Part shown: positions 33,372 through 45,476 of the stretch, piece after piece
Numbering within the stretch: the stretch's first letter is position 1
How the letters are laid out: every line of letters begins with the position of its first letter
Assembly (NCBI GenBank): GCA_933207985.1
Contig: OW240917.1
Location: 114,393,403 to 114,457,402, forward strand
Origin: Pelobates cultripes
Lineage: Eukaryota > Chordata > Amphibia > Anura > Pelobatidae
Length of the DNA stretch: 64,000 nucleotides
Reading direction: 5' to 3'
Position numbers and translations under genes: made by a program
The notes under the pieces: generated by a model
Databases searched by the model: none
Seen by the model: only the letters and a program-made list of their open reading frames with translations
Told to the model about the DNA's origin: nothing

Positions 33372-35456
33372 GGGAGAGACTAGACAATGAAAGGTCCTTT
33401 TGTTTTAGTTTGACATGTAATTAAGCTTTGTAATTCATTAGTAAGTTATTGAAATGTAGTTATATTTCAAAGCAATTTGCTCATGTCTAATGGTGGCTGA
33501 GGTAATCCCTCACTTAAGGTCAAAGATGTCTAAGAAATATAAATGTACCGAAAGTGCTTGTATGCAGACTTCACCTTTACATATTTCTTGTATTTCTTAT
33601 TCATAATGGAGATTTTTACACACAAACCCCAGATCGAAAACTTTTGCATGATTATTTACTAAAATCATAATGAACTCCAGATTTGAAAAATGTGATTAAA
33701 ACAATGAAAAGTTTGATTTATATTGCATAGGCATTCTTTACAATCCAATCGTAAGGATTCACTCTCTCTGTTAATTTTGCATGCTTTAGTAGGAGGCACA
33801 TTTGCAAAGTAAATTCACCTGTTTTTGTACCTATATAAATCAATTCCCCAGTGGTAATTCAAGTAAAGTAGTTGGCACAGTCAAATGCAAATATATGTAT
33901 GTGTTCACAGGAATTCAGAGAAAGAAATGTGGCACTTCTTGTGCCAACGGGTGTACAGATGAAACTCACCGACCGGGTTCCGTTCCTGCAACTCGGTCGT
34001 AAAACAAACTGGTCGGTAAATGAGGATGTGCTAGAGAGCAGGTCTATGTTTGGGGAACATAGCACAGGGAATCCCTCGAATCTATGTTCGAATATAGATC
34101 AGCTTTCTAAGGTGGGGAATCCCTCAAATCCCTGCATTGGAAAGCTGGGCTTAAGTCCAAGCAGTTATTTTGCAGGTAAGTCGCTAAGTGATGACTGCCT
34201 GTAAGTATTAATATAGCCACTTCTCTATATATCAAAATATTTATATAGGCAAGTGTCAATAATTTTTAGTAAATGATAGTCCCATGCATAATTGACCACA
34301 AATAAATTTCAAACTATCAGATTACCATTGTTCAATTGCATATTTTAATTGTTTGGTTTCAGATTTCAAGGGGTGCAACCCAGTGTGTATTTACATCTGT
34401 TCAGAAGCTGTGTAGATGGGTTTGATAATCACCCCATGTGACCTTTACAAGCAAATTCCATTATTCTTACAAAATTAAGGCCAAATATCTATAGCCGCAA
34501 AGAATGGAAGACTGGCACTCTCATGAGTTAGTGAGTGATATTTTTAAAAAAAAACAACATATTTTTACTTTTAATTTTCCTTCGTAAAACCTCCATAGTT
34601 TTTCAGTGATGTCAAGTGCCTCTGAACCATTCAAGATGTTCTGCTGTCCCAGGTTCGATCATTGGTGTCTTGCATCATCATTAGAGACTGTCCTGCTGTG
34701 CAAACTGCTCTTCCCTGAGGCTGGGGCCCCTAACTTCCATGGTAGTGCAAAGCAGAGATATACATGTCCAGGCCTGCCAAAGATTAGTAGGAGTTACACT
34801 CTCAGGCAGCAGCTGTTATTTGCAGCTGCTATCATTGCTATCATTTTAATTGAGCCTTCTTCTGATAATGACATGGTGGTAGAAGAGCTGAGGAGACAAA
34901 AACAGTGCAATCCTGTCTTCTCAGCTCCACTTAAATTATTGGAAAAAGGATAAATTAATGGTGGCCATTAACAGCTGCGGCTCTGGTATGTAAATGTGTA
35001 ACTCCCAATATCCTCAAGCAGACTGGGACATATATGTGCAGCTGACCTGATATTGATGGAAACTTGCTGAACTCGAATCTGCAAACTAAAAAAATAAATA
35101 AAATCAGGTAATATAAAATACATATAACACTTTCCAATAAACTTTTATAAATTTTAGATTTTTTTTTTTTTAGTCTAATAACTTTAAATGCATAATAAAT
35201 ATCAAATAATGTATAACATTATGCAAACAGTAATTTGAATACCGGTACTCCTATCCCTATCAGCATACTGTATTTCTTATTTGCTTGCTACACAAATCAC
35301 CTCATATGTTATGTGTCGACAGCATCATTCATTGCACAAATAACACCTGCAATGCTTGAGATGCACATTTTCATATTTCTGGGGGTTTTTTTCTGCTCCA
35401 TTTGAGATATTTCTTTCTAGTTAGCCCTCTTTTCCTTTTTACCTTTCCTTGGATAT
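33372..35456. other. Intron 1 sequence, nothing assigned
   Basis: A 110-codon frame at 33872-34204 contains a partly repeated GGGGAATCCCTC motif and may be old retroelement DNA, but no domain was recognised. The remainder looks unique. Confidence 0.35.
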
Positions 35457-35499
35457 TAAAGGGACTCTCCAGTGCCTTTTGGATGCTGTCCAGTGCCAG

Positions 35500-36345
35500 A
35501 TTTGGATGCTGTCTAATCTGTAGACAGTTCTCTATATTGCGGCAGGAGATTGTATTTTTGAAGTCTGAGATTTGTAAATTATTTGGTAAACAAACTCAAG
35601 CTGGAACTGCTGCAAAGCCTCTGCTGCAGAGATGTACTAGGAATGGCAGATGGATTACTGTAGGATCTGGTAGACTTAGAGTTGTGGATAAAAGGCATAA
35701 TGCACAGTCTGTTGCTCTACATAATTCATTGTATGCACTTTCAGAGTGTAATGGTGTTCTGGAGACAGGCTCAGACACCGGGGTGGTGGTGTTATGGAGA
35801 CCAGCACTGAGGGTATTGGTACTGGTATTGTGGAGACAGGCTTGGAGACTATGGTGAGGCCTAATAGAAAGCAGTTGTTGGGATTCTATCATAAGAGATA
35901 GAATGGTGGTCTTGTGAGATGTCTTCCTGGAGCTACTGCTACAGAGACAGGAGATGTATTTGTAATATTGTTAAGCGAGCAAAGCAGGAAGGGGAACTGG
36001 ATCTAGGGACAAATGACTTGGCTTGCAATGAGGTTTCAGAAGTAAAGGAAGTTTTTAGTGTTGGTTTTTTTTGCCAATGATATACGTCAGGTTGCTTCCA
36101 CACTGTCATTCTCTGAAGTTCTGCCTGTGCATAACACTCAGAACGACAGGAGAATGCGTATTAAGGACTTTAACTTGTGGCTTGGTGAATGGTGTCGGGA
36201 GCAAGCATTTGGCTTTATTTCTCATGGTAGCTCTGTTTGGAATGGAAATGAGCTGTACAAAAAAGATGGTTTGCATCTTTCTCAAAAGGGAACAAATATT
36301 CCCAGTGAGCAGTTCAGAGGTTTTTCTAGGATGTACTTAAACTAG
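35500..36345 (+). pseudogene. CR1 ORF1 remnant (coiled coil + SGNH-like esterase)
   Basis: An open frame (35402-35857) reads CRQFSILRQEIVFLKSEICKLFG, a leucine/isoleucine heptad pattern typical of CR1 ORF1. Downstream, LDLGTNDLACNEVSEVKEVF, SEVLPVHNT, NLWLGEWCREQAFGFISH and KKDGLHLSQKGT match the esterase of CR1 ORF1 proteins. The Gly-Thr-Asn and Asp-Gly-Leu-His-Leu boxes are visible. The frame is broken between the two parts. Confidence 0.7.
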
Positions 36346-36439
36346 GAGGGGGGGGTGCAAAAGGGCGATGAAACATCAATCCAATTGCCCCCCAAGACAA
36401 GGACAGAAGGTGCCTGTAGCAAGTGTGTTAAAAAGTGAT

Positions 36440-37080
36440 ACGCTTAGAGTCATGTCTACAAATGTTTGCAGTTTAGGGAATAAGATCCATGACCTTGTGG
36501 CAATAATGGCAACTGATAATGTAGATTTAGTCGCTGTTACTGAGGCATTGTATAGTGAGAAAAATGACTGGGACATAGCAATACCAGGATACTCTTTATA
36601 TAGAAAAGACAGGGAAGGCAAAAAAAGGGGGAGGGATGGCCCTGTATGTGAAGGATGACATAAAATCTAGGCTAATAAAAGTTAGTGAGGCAAACATAGT
36701 CCGTTTGGATTAAGTTAGAATTTGATAATCACACAGTAACTCATATAGGTGTGATTTATAGGCCCCCAGGACAAATAGAAGAGTTAGATGATCTACTAGT
36801 TGAGGAAATAGCTAAAATGACAATGAAGGAAGAAGTTATCATCATGGGTGACTTTAATCTTCCTGATGTGAATTGGAAAACCAAAATAGCTGCTTGTGCC
36901 AGGAGCACACATAATCTAAACTCCCTACTGGGATTGTCTCTAAAACAAGTTGTTGAGGCGCCAACTCTTAAAGAGGCCATACTAAATTTAGTGTGGAGAT
37001 TTGGTATCAGATATTACTGTAGGTGAAGGTTTAGGATCCAGTGATCATCAGTCAGTGTGATTTTAATATAAGAAGTGACT
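36440..37080 (+). pseudogene. CR1 ORF2 endonuclease remnant
   Basis: RVMSTNVCSLGNKIHDLVAI opens the APE-type endonuclease. TEALYSEKNDWDIAIPGYSLYRKDREG, GVIYRPPGQ and the metal-site motif GDFNLPDVNW follow across frame changes. CR1 enzymes nick chromosomal DNA to prime reverse transcription. The shifted frames make this copy inactive. Confidence 0.8.
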
Positions 37081-37619
37081 GAGTCACACCACACAAAAAA
37101 AACAAAAGTTTTAGACTTTAAAAAAATACTTTTCTAAAATTAGAATGTGTCATGGATTCCGATAGAAATGGGATTATTTAAAAGTTGCACTGCTGAAGGC
37201 AACAGAAAATTGCATTAGGTTTGTCAGTAAAAACAAAAAATTCAAGAAACCACTATGGTACTCCGCAGATGTGGACAAAATAGTAAAAAACTAAAGGTTA
37301 GCATTTAGTAATTATCAAAAAAAACTGTGTGAGGAGGACAGAATGATTTGTAAGATTAGGCAGAAAGAGGCTAAACAAGTTATAAGAGCTTCCAAATCAC
37401 ACACAGAAGAGAAAATAGCACAGTCAGTAAGACTTTTTAGATACATAAATGAGAAAAGAAAAGTAAAACAAGGATTAATTAGATTAAAATCAAAAGGAAG
37501 GTATGTAGAAGAGTATAAAGGTCTAGCTGACTGCCTCAATATTTTCGTTCAGTATTTACAGATGAAAATTAAGGAAAGGAGCCTCCATTAGGAAAAAGGA
37601 CAAACGAGTCATTTGTTAC

Positions 37620-38807
37620 ATGTTTACAGAGGAAGAGGTTCTATTTCAACTGTCAAAAGTAAAGACAAATGAGTCACTGGGACCTGATGGAATACACCCA
37701 AAGTTATTAAAAGAGCTTAGTGGTGTACTAGCAAAACCATTAGTAGTAGGGAGGAGTCGGGCAACTATAGGCCAGTAAGCCTTACTTTAGTAGTGGGGAA
37801 AGTAATGGAAAGTAAAGAATAGGATTGTTGAACATCTAAATACACATGGATTTCAAGATCCGAGACAACATGGGTTTACTTCAGGGAGATCATGCCAAAC
37901 TAATCTTATTGATTTTTTTTGATTGGGTAACTAAAATTATAGATCAGGGTAGTGCAGTAGACATTGCTTACCTAGATTTCAGTAAGGCTTTTGACACTGT
38001 TGCAGATAGACGGCTTATCAATAAACTGCAATCTTTAACTTTGGATTCCAATATTGTTGAATGGGTAAGGCAGTGGCTGAGTGATAGGCAATAGAGAGTT
38101 GTAGTCAATGGAGTATATTCGAAGCATGGGCTTGTCACCAGTGGGGTACCTCAGGGATCTGTACTTGGACCCATTCTCTTTTTAATATTTTTATTAGTGA
38201 TATTGAATAAGGTCTTGATGGTAAGGTATGTTTTGTTTGCTGATGATACTAAGATATGTAACACACAGTGTTATGCTCCAGAAGGGATAAGCCAAATGGC
38301 AAATGATTTAGATAAATTAGAAAAATGGTCAGTCTTGTGACAACTGACATTTAATGTGGATAAGTGCAAGACAGAATATTTGATAAAGTACTAACCTCAA
38401 CATTTGAGGAAAGGGATTTAGGGGTGATTATTTCTGATGACTTAAAGGTAGGCAGACAATGTAATAGCGCAGCAGGAAATGCTAGCAGAATGCTTGGTTG
38501 TATAGGGAGAGGTATTGGCAATAGAAAGAGGGAAGTGCTCATGCCATTGTACAGAACACTGTGAGACCTCACTTGGAGTATTGTACACAGTACTGGAGAC
38601 CGTATCTTCAGAAGGATATTGATACCTTAGAGAGGGTTCAGAGAAGGGCTACTAAACTGGTTCATGGCTTGCGGGATAAAACTTACCAGGAAAGGTTAAA
38701 GGATCTTAACATGTATAGCTTGGAGGAAAGACGAGACAGGGGGGATATGATAGAAACATTTAAATATATAAAGGGAATCAACACAGTAAAGGAGGAGACT
38801 ATATTTA
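37620..38807 (+). pseudogene. CR1 ORF2 reverse transcriptase and C-terminal remnant, copy A part 1
   Basis: Readable motifs: SLGPDGIHPKLLKEL, AYLDFSKAFDTV (motif A), SGVPQGSVLGPILF (motif B) and FADDTKI (catalytic box), then [25 protein letters not shown] and [21 protein letters not shown] stop follows WLSDRQ (38094) and other frameshifts are present. The frame is cut by the insertion at 38808 and resumes at 39320. Confidence 0.85.
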
Positions 38808-39304
38808 TATATTCTTTATTTATACCACGACCGATTTATGCAGTAATACTTAAACAACTTATTTTGTGGCTTGTGCAAAAGCCATAAATCATAGTGGAGA
38901 TAGGCGCTGTCTGTCCGAGTGTTTTTTTTCTTTTTTTTTTTTTTAAATAAGGATAACATAAACAGGGAAGTATATAAAAAAATAAAAATAAAAAAAAAAG
39001 ACAAGAACTCAAGAACATGCATAAGTGAGGCCTAGTGTGTGTGAGAGCTCCGTTGTCTACAGGTATTGAGAGCTGTTCTTTTCATTAGTACTCAGTTTTC
39101 CCGTCCCACACGAGATGTGTGTGTAGGCTGCTCCATGATGGGTGGGCATGCTTATTAGCTTTTTGGCACCAGAGGTGTGAGTCTGCTCCCCTACCCCTCT
39201 CCCATTCTCCCTCCATCTCTGGGTGTGAGTCACTCTTCAAATTGTTCCCATAGGGCTCAGACCTTCTTAAAGGTGGCTGTAGTGTTGCGGACCTGAGCTG
39301 GGAT
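38808..39304 (-). mobile_element. Unclassified ~500-bp insertion in CR1 copy A
   Basis: The CR1 frame is interrupted and the junctions carry GAGACTATATTTA (38795-38807) and GAGACTATATATTTA (39305-39319), a 13-15 bp target duplication typical of LINE-mediated insertion. Read on the minus strand, the insert has AATAAA just before its end, so it may be a retro-copied transcript. No coding similarity was recognised. Poly-A and poly-T runs lie at 38921-38945 and 38977-39000. Confidence 0.6.
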
Positions 39305-39319
39305 GAGACTATATATTTA

Positions 39320-39590
39320 AAAGAGGAAAAAACTACCACAACAAGAGGACGTAGTCTTAAATTAGAGGGACAAAGGTTTAAAAATAATATCAGAAAGTAT
39401 TACTTTACTGAGAGGGTAGTGGATGCATGGAATAGCCTTCCAGCTGAAGTGGTAAAGGTTAACACAGTAAAGGAGTTTAAGCATGCGTGGGATAGGCATA
39501 AGGCTGTCCTAACTATAAGATAAGGCCAGGGACTAATGAAAGTATTTAGAAAATTGGGCAGACTAGATGGGCCAAATGGTTCTTATTCTC
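39320..39590 (+). pseudogene. CR1 copy A, C-terminus and 3' UTR
   Basis: Continues from 38807: KTTTTRGRSLKLEGQRFKNN, YYFTERVVDAWNSLPAEVV and VKEFKHAWDRHKA are readable. The 3' UTR ends near GGTTCTTATTC without the usual CTATGTTTCTATG tail, so the extreme 3' end is altered. Confidence 0.8.
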
Positions 39591-39769
39591 TTTTGTTATA
39601 CCATTAGAAATACCTAGATAATAATGAAATTATTGCAATTTGAACTATAGATTAATCTGCTTTGGAAAAAAACTTAAACTAAGAGTGTTCATTGTGTGTA
39701 CCTAGATTTGCAGAATAACAAAGGGATTAGGGTCTTTTTCTGAAACGTTTGATGAAAAGTTGCACAAGT

Positions 39770-42316
39770 TGCAGATACAAGTTCTAAAAACAAAAAGTTA
39801 GCATTTAGTAATTATAAAAAAAACCCAGAGTGAGGAGGATAGATGGATCAATAAGATTAATCCGAAAGAGGCTAAGCAAGTTATAAAAGCCTCCAAATCA
39901 CACAGAAGAGAGAAAATATCAGTCAGTTAAAAAAGGGGGACAAAACTTTTTTTTAGATCCACAAATGAGAAAAGGAAAGTAAAACCAGGATTAGTTAGAT
40001 TAAAAACAAAAGAAGGAAGGTATGAAGAAAAGGATAAAGGTCTAGCTGACTGCCTCAATGAATATTTTTGTTTAGTATTTACAGATGAAAATGAAGGAAA
40101 GGGACCTCAGTTGAGAAAAAGGATAAATGAGTAATTTGTTACATGTGAGTTTACAGAGGAAGAGTTTATATTTCAACTGTCAAAAGTAAAGACAAATAAG
40201 TCGATGGGGCCTGATGGGGAAACACCCAAAATTATTAAAAGAGCTTAGTGGTGTACAAGCAAAAACATTGACATATTTATTTAACCAATTATTGTTAACA
40301 GGAGTAGTCGCAGAAGATTGGAAATTGGTCTATGTTGTACCCGTTAACAAGAAAGTAGTAGAGAGGAGTCGAGCTACTATAAGCCAGTAAGCCTTATTTC
40401 AGTAGTGGGGAAAGTAATGGAAACCATGTTAAAGAATAGGATTGTTGAACATCTAAAAACACATGGATTTCAAAATCAGAGACAACTGGGGTTTACTTCA
40501 GGGAGATCATGTCAAACTAATCTTATTGATTTTTTTGATTGGGTAACTAAAATAATAGAAACATAGAAACATAGAATGTGACGGCAGATAAGAACCATTC
40601 GGCCCATCTAGTCTGCCCAATTTTCTAAAAACTTTCATTAGTCCCTAGCCTTATCTTATAGTTAGGATAGCCTTATGCCTATCCCATGCATGCTTAAACT
40701 CCTTTACTGTGTTAACCTCTACCACTTCAGCTGGAAGGCTATTCCATGCATCCACTACCCTCTCAGTAAAGTAATACTTCCTGATATTATTTTTAAACCT
40801 TTGTCCCTCTAATTTAAGACTATGTCCTCTTGTTGTGGTAGTTTTTCTTCTTTTAAATATAGTCTCCTCCTTTACTGTGTTGATTCCCTTTATGTATTTA
40901 AATGTTTCTATCATATCCCCCCTGTCTCGTCTTTCCTCCAAGCTATACATGTTAAGATCCTTTAACCTTTCCTGGTAAGTTTTATCCCGCAATCCATGAA
41001 CCAGTTTAGTAGCCCTTCTCTGAACCCTCTCTAAGGTATCAATATCCTTCTGAAGATACGGTCTCCAGTACTGTGTACAATACTCCAAGTGAGGTCTCAC
41101 CAGTGTTCTGTATAATGGCGTGAGCACTTCCCTCTTTCTACTGCTAGATCAAGGTGGTGCAGTAGACATAGCTCACCTAGATTTCAGTAAGTCTTTTGAC
41201 ATTGTTCCACATAGATGGCCCATCAATAAACTGCAATCTTAAAGTTTGGATTCCAATATTGTTGAATTGGTAAGGCAGTGGCTGAGTGACAGGCAACAGA
41301 GCATTGTAGTCAATGGAGTATATTCAAAGCATGGGCTTGTCACCAGTGGGGTACCTCAGGGATCTGTACTTGGACACATTCTCTTTTTAATATTTTTATT
41401 AGTGATATTGAATAAGGTCTTGATGGTAAGGTATGTCTTTTTGTTGATAATACTAAGATATGTAACAGGGTTGATGTTCCAGGAGGGACAAGCCAAATGG
41501 CAAATTATTTTGGTAAACTAGAAAAATGGTCAGAGTTATGGCAGCTGACATTTAATGTGGATAAGTGCAAGCTAATGCATCTTGAGCGTCAATACGCAAG
41601 GAGTATAGAATGTATAGAATGTATAGAAGGAGTATAGAATGTTTGATAGCATCCTAATCTCAACATCTGAGGAAAGGGATTTAGGGATGATTATTTCAGA
41701 TGACTTAAAGGTAGGCAGGCAGTGTAATAGGGCAGCAGGAAATGCTAGCAGAATGCTTGGTTGCATAGGGAGAGGTATTAGCAGTAGAAAGAGGGAAGTG
41801 CTCATGCCATTGTACAGAACACTGGTGAGACCTCACTTGGAATATTGTACGCAGTACTGGAAACCGGATCTCCAGAAGGATATTGATACTTTAGAAAGAG
41901 TTGAGAGAAGGGATACTAAACTGGTTCATGGATTGCAGGATAAAACTTACAAGGAAAGGTTAAAGGATCTTAACATGTATAGCTTGGAGGAAAGACGAGA
42001 CAGGGGGATATGATAGAAACATTTAAACACATAAAGGGAATCAACACAGTAAAGGAGGAGACTATATTTAAAAGAAGAAAAACTACAACAACAAGAGGAC
42101 ACAGCCTTAAATTAGAGGGCAAAGGTTTAAAAATAATATCAGGAAGTATTACTTTACTGAGAGGGTAGTGGATGAATGGAATAGCCTTCCAGCTGAAGTG
42201 GTAGAGGCTATCCTAGATTTATAAGGCCAGGGACTAATGAAAGTATTTCGAAAATTGGGCAGACTAGATTGGCAGAATGGTTCTTATCTGCCGTCTCATT
42301 CTATGTTTCTATATTG
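39770..42316 (+). mobile_element. CR1-clade LINE, copy B, 5' truncated
   Basis: Starts in the region between endonuclease and RT (AAGTTAGCATTTAGTAATTA, also at about 37295 in copy A) and runs to a typical CR1 tail (CTCATTCTATGTTTCTAT). RT motif A is damaged (LDFSKSFDI), B is SGVPQGSVLGHILF, and the catalytic box reads FVDNTK in place of FADD, so it is inactive. A minus-strand CR1 fragment interrupts it at 40553-41146. Confidence 0.85.
40553..41146 (-). mobile_element. CR1 3' fragment nested in copy B, inverted
   Basis: The minus strand encodes [20 protein letters not shown] through RHKAILTIR as one open 158-codon frame, followed by the 3' UTR and tail (TTCTATGTTTCTATG at its end). Copy B reads AATAATAG before and ATCAAGG after, while copy A has the uninterrupted ATTATAGATCAGGG, which places the insertion point. 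Its intact frame suggests it is younger than copy B. Confidence 0.85.
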
Positions 42317-42992
42317 TTGCTTAAAAAATACAACCAGGTGCTACATTACTAATCCCTGTTCCCTGATGAGCAGTATTTGGACTATAACGGATATTTAAGA
42401 TGAAATTATCTTTAAATAGATTTTTTCTTCTATAACTATTTTTTTAAATCAAATTTTAAAATACATTTTATTTAAAAAAATATATATACACTTGCAACCC
42501 GGTATGTACCCAGTGTGGCCAGCCTCTTCTCCTGGGGGGCCACTTCATGGCCCCCCGAGGCTGACCCTGGTGTCACCGGGCTGGCCGTGTGAGGGAGCAT
42601 TCTCCCCTGAGTGCTTCCTCTTCAGCTCCCTTGCGCACCGCAATGATACAGGAGCTGGAAGATGACGTCATATTCCGTCTCTGGCATCAATAAGCGGCGC
42701 ACTCTCTGCCCAGCTCCCTCGCGCGCCAGACAGACCGGCCGCCTAACACCACTGGACCCCAGGGAATCCCTCAGCTCTCCCACAGGTAAGGAGGCTGGGC
42801 GATTTTAAATAAATAAAAAAAAAAAAAGTGTGTGTGTGTGTTTTGTGAGTGTGTATGTGTCTGTCAGTGAGTGTGTATGTATGTCTGTCACTGAGTGTGT
42901 GTCTGTCAGTATATGTGTGTATGCATCTGTTCGTGAGAGTGTGTGTGTGTGTCTTCAGCACTTACCTTTCTCCACCACCGGACTCCCTTGGC
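42317..42992. mobile_element. Nested hAT/T2 debris
   Basis: GC-rich sequence with GATGACGTCATATTCCG near 42663-42679 (shared with the hAT-like element at 50484) and a GT microsatellite at 42828-42950. The last part (CACTTACCTTTCTCC) resembles the reverse of the T2 MITE at 62538, so it is probably the left flank of the T2 MITE split by the next element. Confidence 0.5.
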
Positions 42993-44052
42993 GAGGGCGG
43001 CCATCAGGGGGTGACAACCATAATGGTTGTCATGGGCCCGGGGGCCCTGGCCATCTGGTCCCCACATGAAGCGGCGAAACTGCGGCAGGTGCATCTGCAC
43101 CGAGGCCCATCAGGTGGCCCAAGCATTTCATTTGTGTAATAGCGCGACCGGGCCCCTTTTTAAAAAAAATTTTAAAAAATTGCGGCTACACCACAAGTGC
43201 TGCTGGGAGGAAGTAACGGCCAGTCACTTCCTCCCAGCTTACTCCGCGCGGTGGGAGAGCGGAGAACACCAGAGGCATCCACTCCCATCATCCCCAGCCA
43301 CCCTCCTGCAACTCTAAAGGTAAGAGGAGGGTGGCTGTTAAATGATGTGTGTCTGTATGTGTCTGCATGTGTGTCTGCATGCATGTCTGTATGTATGTGT
43401 GTATGTCAGTATGCCTGTATGTATGTGTATGTCAGTATGCCTGTATGTATGTGTATGTCAGTATGCCTGTATGTATGTGTCTATTTGTGTGTGTGTGTAT
43501 GCATGTATGTGTATATGTCTGTATGCATGTATGTATGTGTGTGTCTATATATGTGTGTGTGTGTGTATGTCAGTATGTATATATGTATGTATGTCTGTGT
43601 GTATGTCAGTATGTATATATGTCTGTGTGTGGGTCAGTATGCATGTATGTCTGTGTGTATGTCTCTATGTATGTATATCTGTATGTGTGTTTGTGTATGT
43701 CAGTATGTATGTATGTGTATGTGTCTGCAAGTGTGTGTGTGTATGTCAGCATGTATATATGTCTGTACGACAGTGTGTGTGTGTATGTATATGCCAGTAT
43801 GTATTTGTGTGTGTGTCAGTGTGTGTGTCTGTATGTCAGTATGTGTGTGTATCTGTCTATATGTGTGTATGTTTGTTTCAGTATTTATGTCTGTTAGTAT
43901 GTGTGTATCTTCCTGTGTGTATCTGTGTCCTTTTGTGTCTGTGTGTGTTTATTCCTGTGGGCGGGATTTGGAGGTGGGGCTTAAAGGCAGGCATCCGGGG
44001 GCCCAGACCTTGAGCTATGTTAGGGGCCCCACAATTTCTGATAGCGGCCCTG
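42993..44052. mobile_element. hAT-like nonautonomous element with perfect 8-bp TSD
   Basis: Flanked by CCCTTGGC at 42985-42992 and 44053-44060. The ends are GAGGGCGGCCATCAG and CTGATAGCGGCCCTG, which are inverted repeats apart from mismatches at the first base and inside the arm. 8-bp duplications and CAGGG-type ends are features of hAT transposons. The interior is dominated by a TGTATGTCAG-type tandem array (43343-43955). No transposase. Confidence 0.85.
43343..43955. repeat. TGTATGTCAGTATG-type tandem array
   Basis: About 600 bp of variants of TGTATG, TGTC and CAGTATG. It stays open in several frames only because the array lacks stops. Cysteine/valine-rich ORFs here are artefacts. Confidence 0.95.
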
Positions 44053-44362
44053 CCCTTGGCGCTGGGGATCCCTCCGCTCCGATCCGCCTCTCAGCTCCGA
44101 ATGCCATGCACGGCAAGATACCCCATGCTTTCCTATGGACGTTCAGCGTCTTCTCACTGTGATTTTTACAGTGAGAATCGCGGAAGCTCCTCTAGCAGCT
44201 GTCAATGAGACAGCCACCAGAGGCTGGATTAACCCTCAGTGAAACATAGCAGTTTCTCTGAAACTGCTATGTTTTCAGCTGCAGGCTTAAAACTAGAGGG
44301 ACCTGACACCCAGACAGCTTCATTGAGCTGATGTGATCTGGGTGTCTGTAGTGGTCCTTTAA
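44053..44362 (-). mobile_element. T2-type MITE, outer half, minus orientation
   Basis: The complement begins TTAAAGGACCACTACAGACA and shares the CATAGCAGTTTC, TTAATCCAGCCTC and GATTCTCACTGT segments with the MITEs at 58529 and 62538, in reverse. The hAT-like element at 42993 sits inside it. Confidence 0.75.
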
Positions 44363-44393
44363 GTGTATGTGTATCTGCATGCACTGGCGTACA

Positions 44394-44520
44394 TACCGCG
44401 GTCGCAGGGGTCGCAGCCCTGCGATCAGGTGCCTGCCGCCATGTGTTGCGGCCCCGACCCGGGATTCTAGGTAGGGACCTCAATTTTTCTGATTGAATTA
44501 ATTTTTTGGGTCAGGGCAAA
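44394..44520. mobile_element. hAT-like terminal fragment
   Basis: Begins CACTGGCGTACATACCGCGG, a hAT-type terminus, followed by a GTCGCAGGGGTCGCAGCCC block. The other end was not found. Confidence 0.5.
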
Positions 44521-45476
44521 TAGCCTGTCATGAGGGCTAAGTACATTATGCTGTTGCTTTAGTCCTTTGGAAAAAAAAAAGTAAAAATTGTACACCCCAG
44601 CAGTTCTGTGTATTTTTCTTTTTGGTTTTGTTTTCATGCTGTTATAATTGCAAGGACTGACATCCTATATCTCTGCAGCCTACATCAGTATAACCTGTTC
44701 ATTGTGAGGGAACATTTAGAGAGATTTGTGCTTGCCTACAGTTCCTGTTGTTGCTAGTGATGCCCAGAATGTGTAATATGCGTACATTGCTGCAGGTTGA
44801 GATGAGAATGATGACAAACACTTCCACAGCGTGCATACTCCTAGCCTAGCAGTCTGGTTATCCCCAGATAATGCAGTCTCCTGGAAGCTCTCCCACGGGT
44901 TCAGTTCATGTGTGGAGAACATTGAGCTTGCAGGCCGCACACACTGTATTGGGATTGCAAACGCCCCATACAATTTCCTGTTTGCTGCCTTACTCCTGCA
45001 GTACTTTGTCAACAGATGTCCAAAGTACTTCACTGCATTTATTCAACAGAAGAATGAAGCTGGGTCTATACCCCACAACCATCTATCCTGCTGGTTTAGT
45101 GGCTGCTAGCTCTCACCTGATTGTTACTTACTTCTGTCAAATGTTATATTTATGTCAAATAATGTTTACTTTTGTATAGTAATTCCTTTTTTTTGTTTTG
45201 TTTTTTTATTTATTTATCCACGTGAGTCTCCTGTTACATTCAAAAATCAAATAATGTAATTCTATAGTGGATCAGTTATGTGTGGATACAGTGCAAAGAA
45301 ATGTTAAAAAAAAAAACCAGAGAAATAAACTTGCATGATGCACAAACAGTTTGGCATAAATAGCTCCATGCAGGCTATAAAATACAGCTCGTTTCATTGA
45401 CATTATTATTTCTCTGTTTAGAACCCTCAAGAGGCCTATTCAATTTACATACTGACTCTTGTCAATTGGTTTACAG
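44521..45476. other. Distal intron 1, no element recognised
   Basis: Looks unique and moderately GC-rich in 44640-45110. It leads to the exon 2 acceptor. No exon was found. Confidence 0.4.

Larger units (their letters stand above)
35457..39590 (+). mobile_element. CR1-clade LINE, copy A, nearly full length
   Basis: A T2-MITE-like start (TTAAAGGGACTCTCCAGTGC) at 35457 leads into CR1 sequence from about 35500. In order: ORF1 coiled coil, ORF1 esterase, ORF2 endonuclease, reverse transcriptase, C-terminal region and 3' UTR ending in GGGCAGACTAGATGGGCCAA. Multiple frameshifts and stops. A foreign ~500-bp segment interrupts it at 38808-39304. Confidence 0.85.
23690..45476 (+). other. camk2d intron 1 (21,787 bp)
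   Basis: Starts GTAAGC and ends TTTACAG. A branch-point-like TACTGAC lies at 45450-45456, about 21 bp before the acceptor. The intron is filled with T2 MITEs, a PLE, a solo LTR, CR1 LINEs and microsatellites, described separately. No further coding exon was seen in it. Confidence 0.85.

Noticed and set aside
33872..34204. 110-codon ORF with repeated GGGGAATCCCTC
   Set aside because: Possibly old retroelement DNA, but I could not match any protein family.
34606..34953. 115-codon plus-strand ORF
   Set aside because: No recognisable domain, no splice context, and not longer than expected by chance in this composition.
38816..39022. Phe/Leu-rich minus-strand ORFs in the CR1 insertion
   Set aside because: They come from poly-A/T tracts.
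43343..44162. Long Cys/Val-rich open frames (223-321 codons)
   Set aside because: They are translations of TGTATG-type tandem repeats that lack stops; several frames are open at once.
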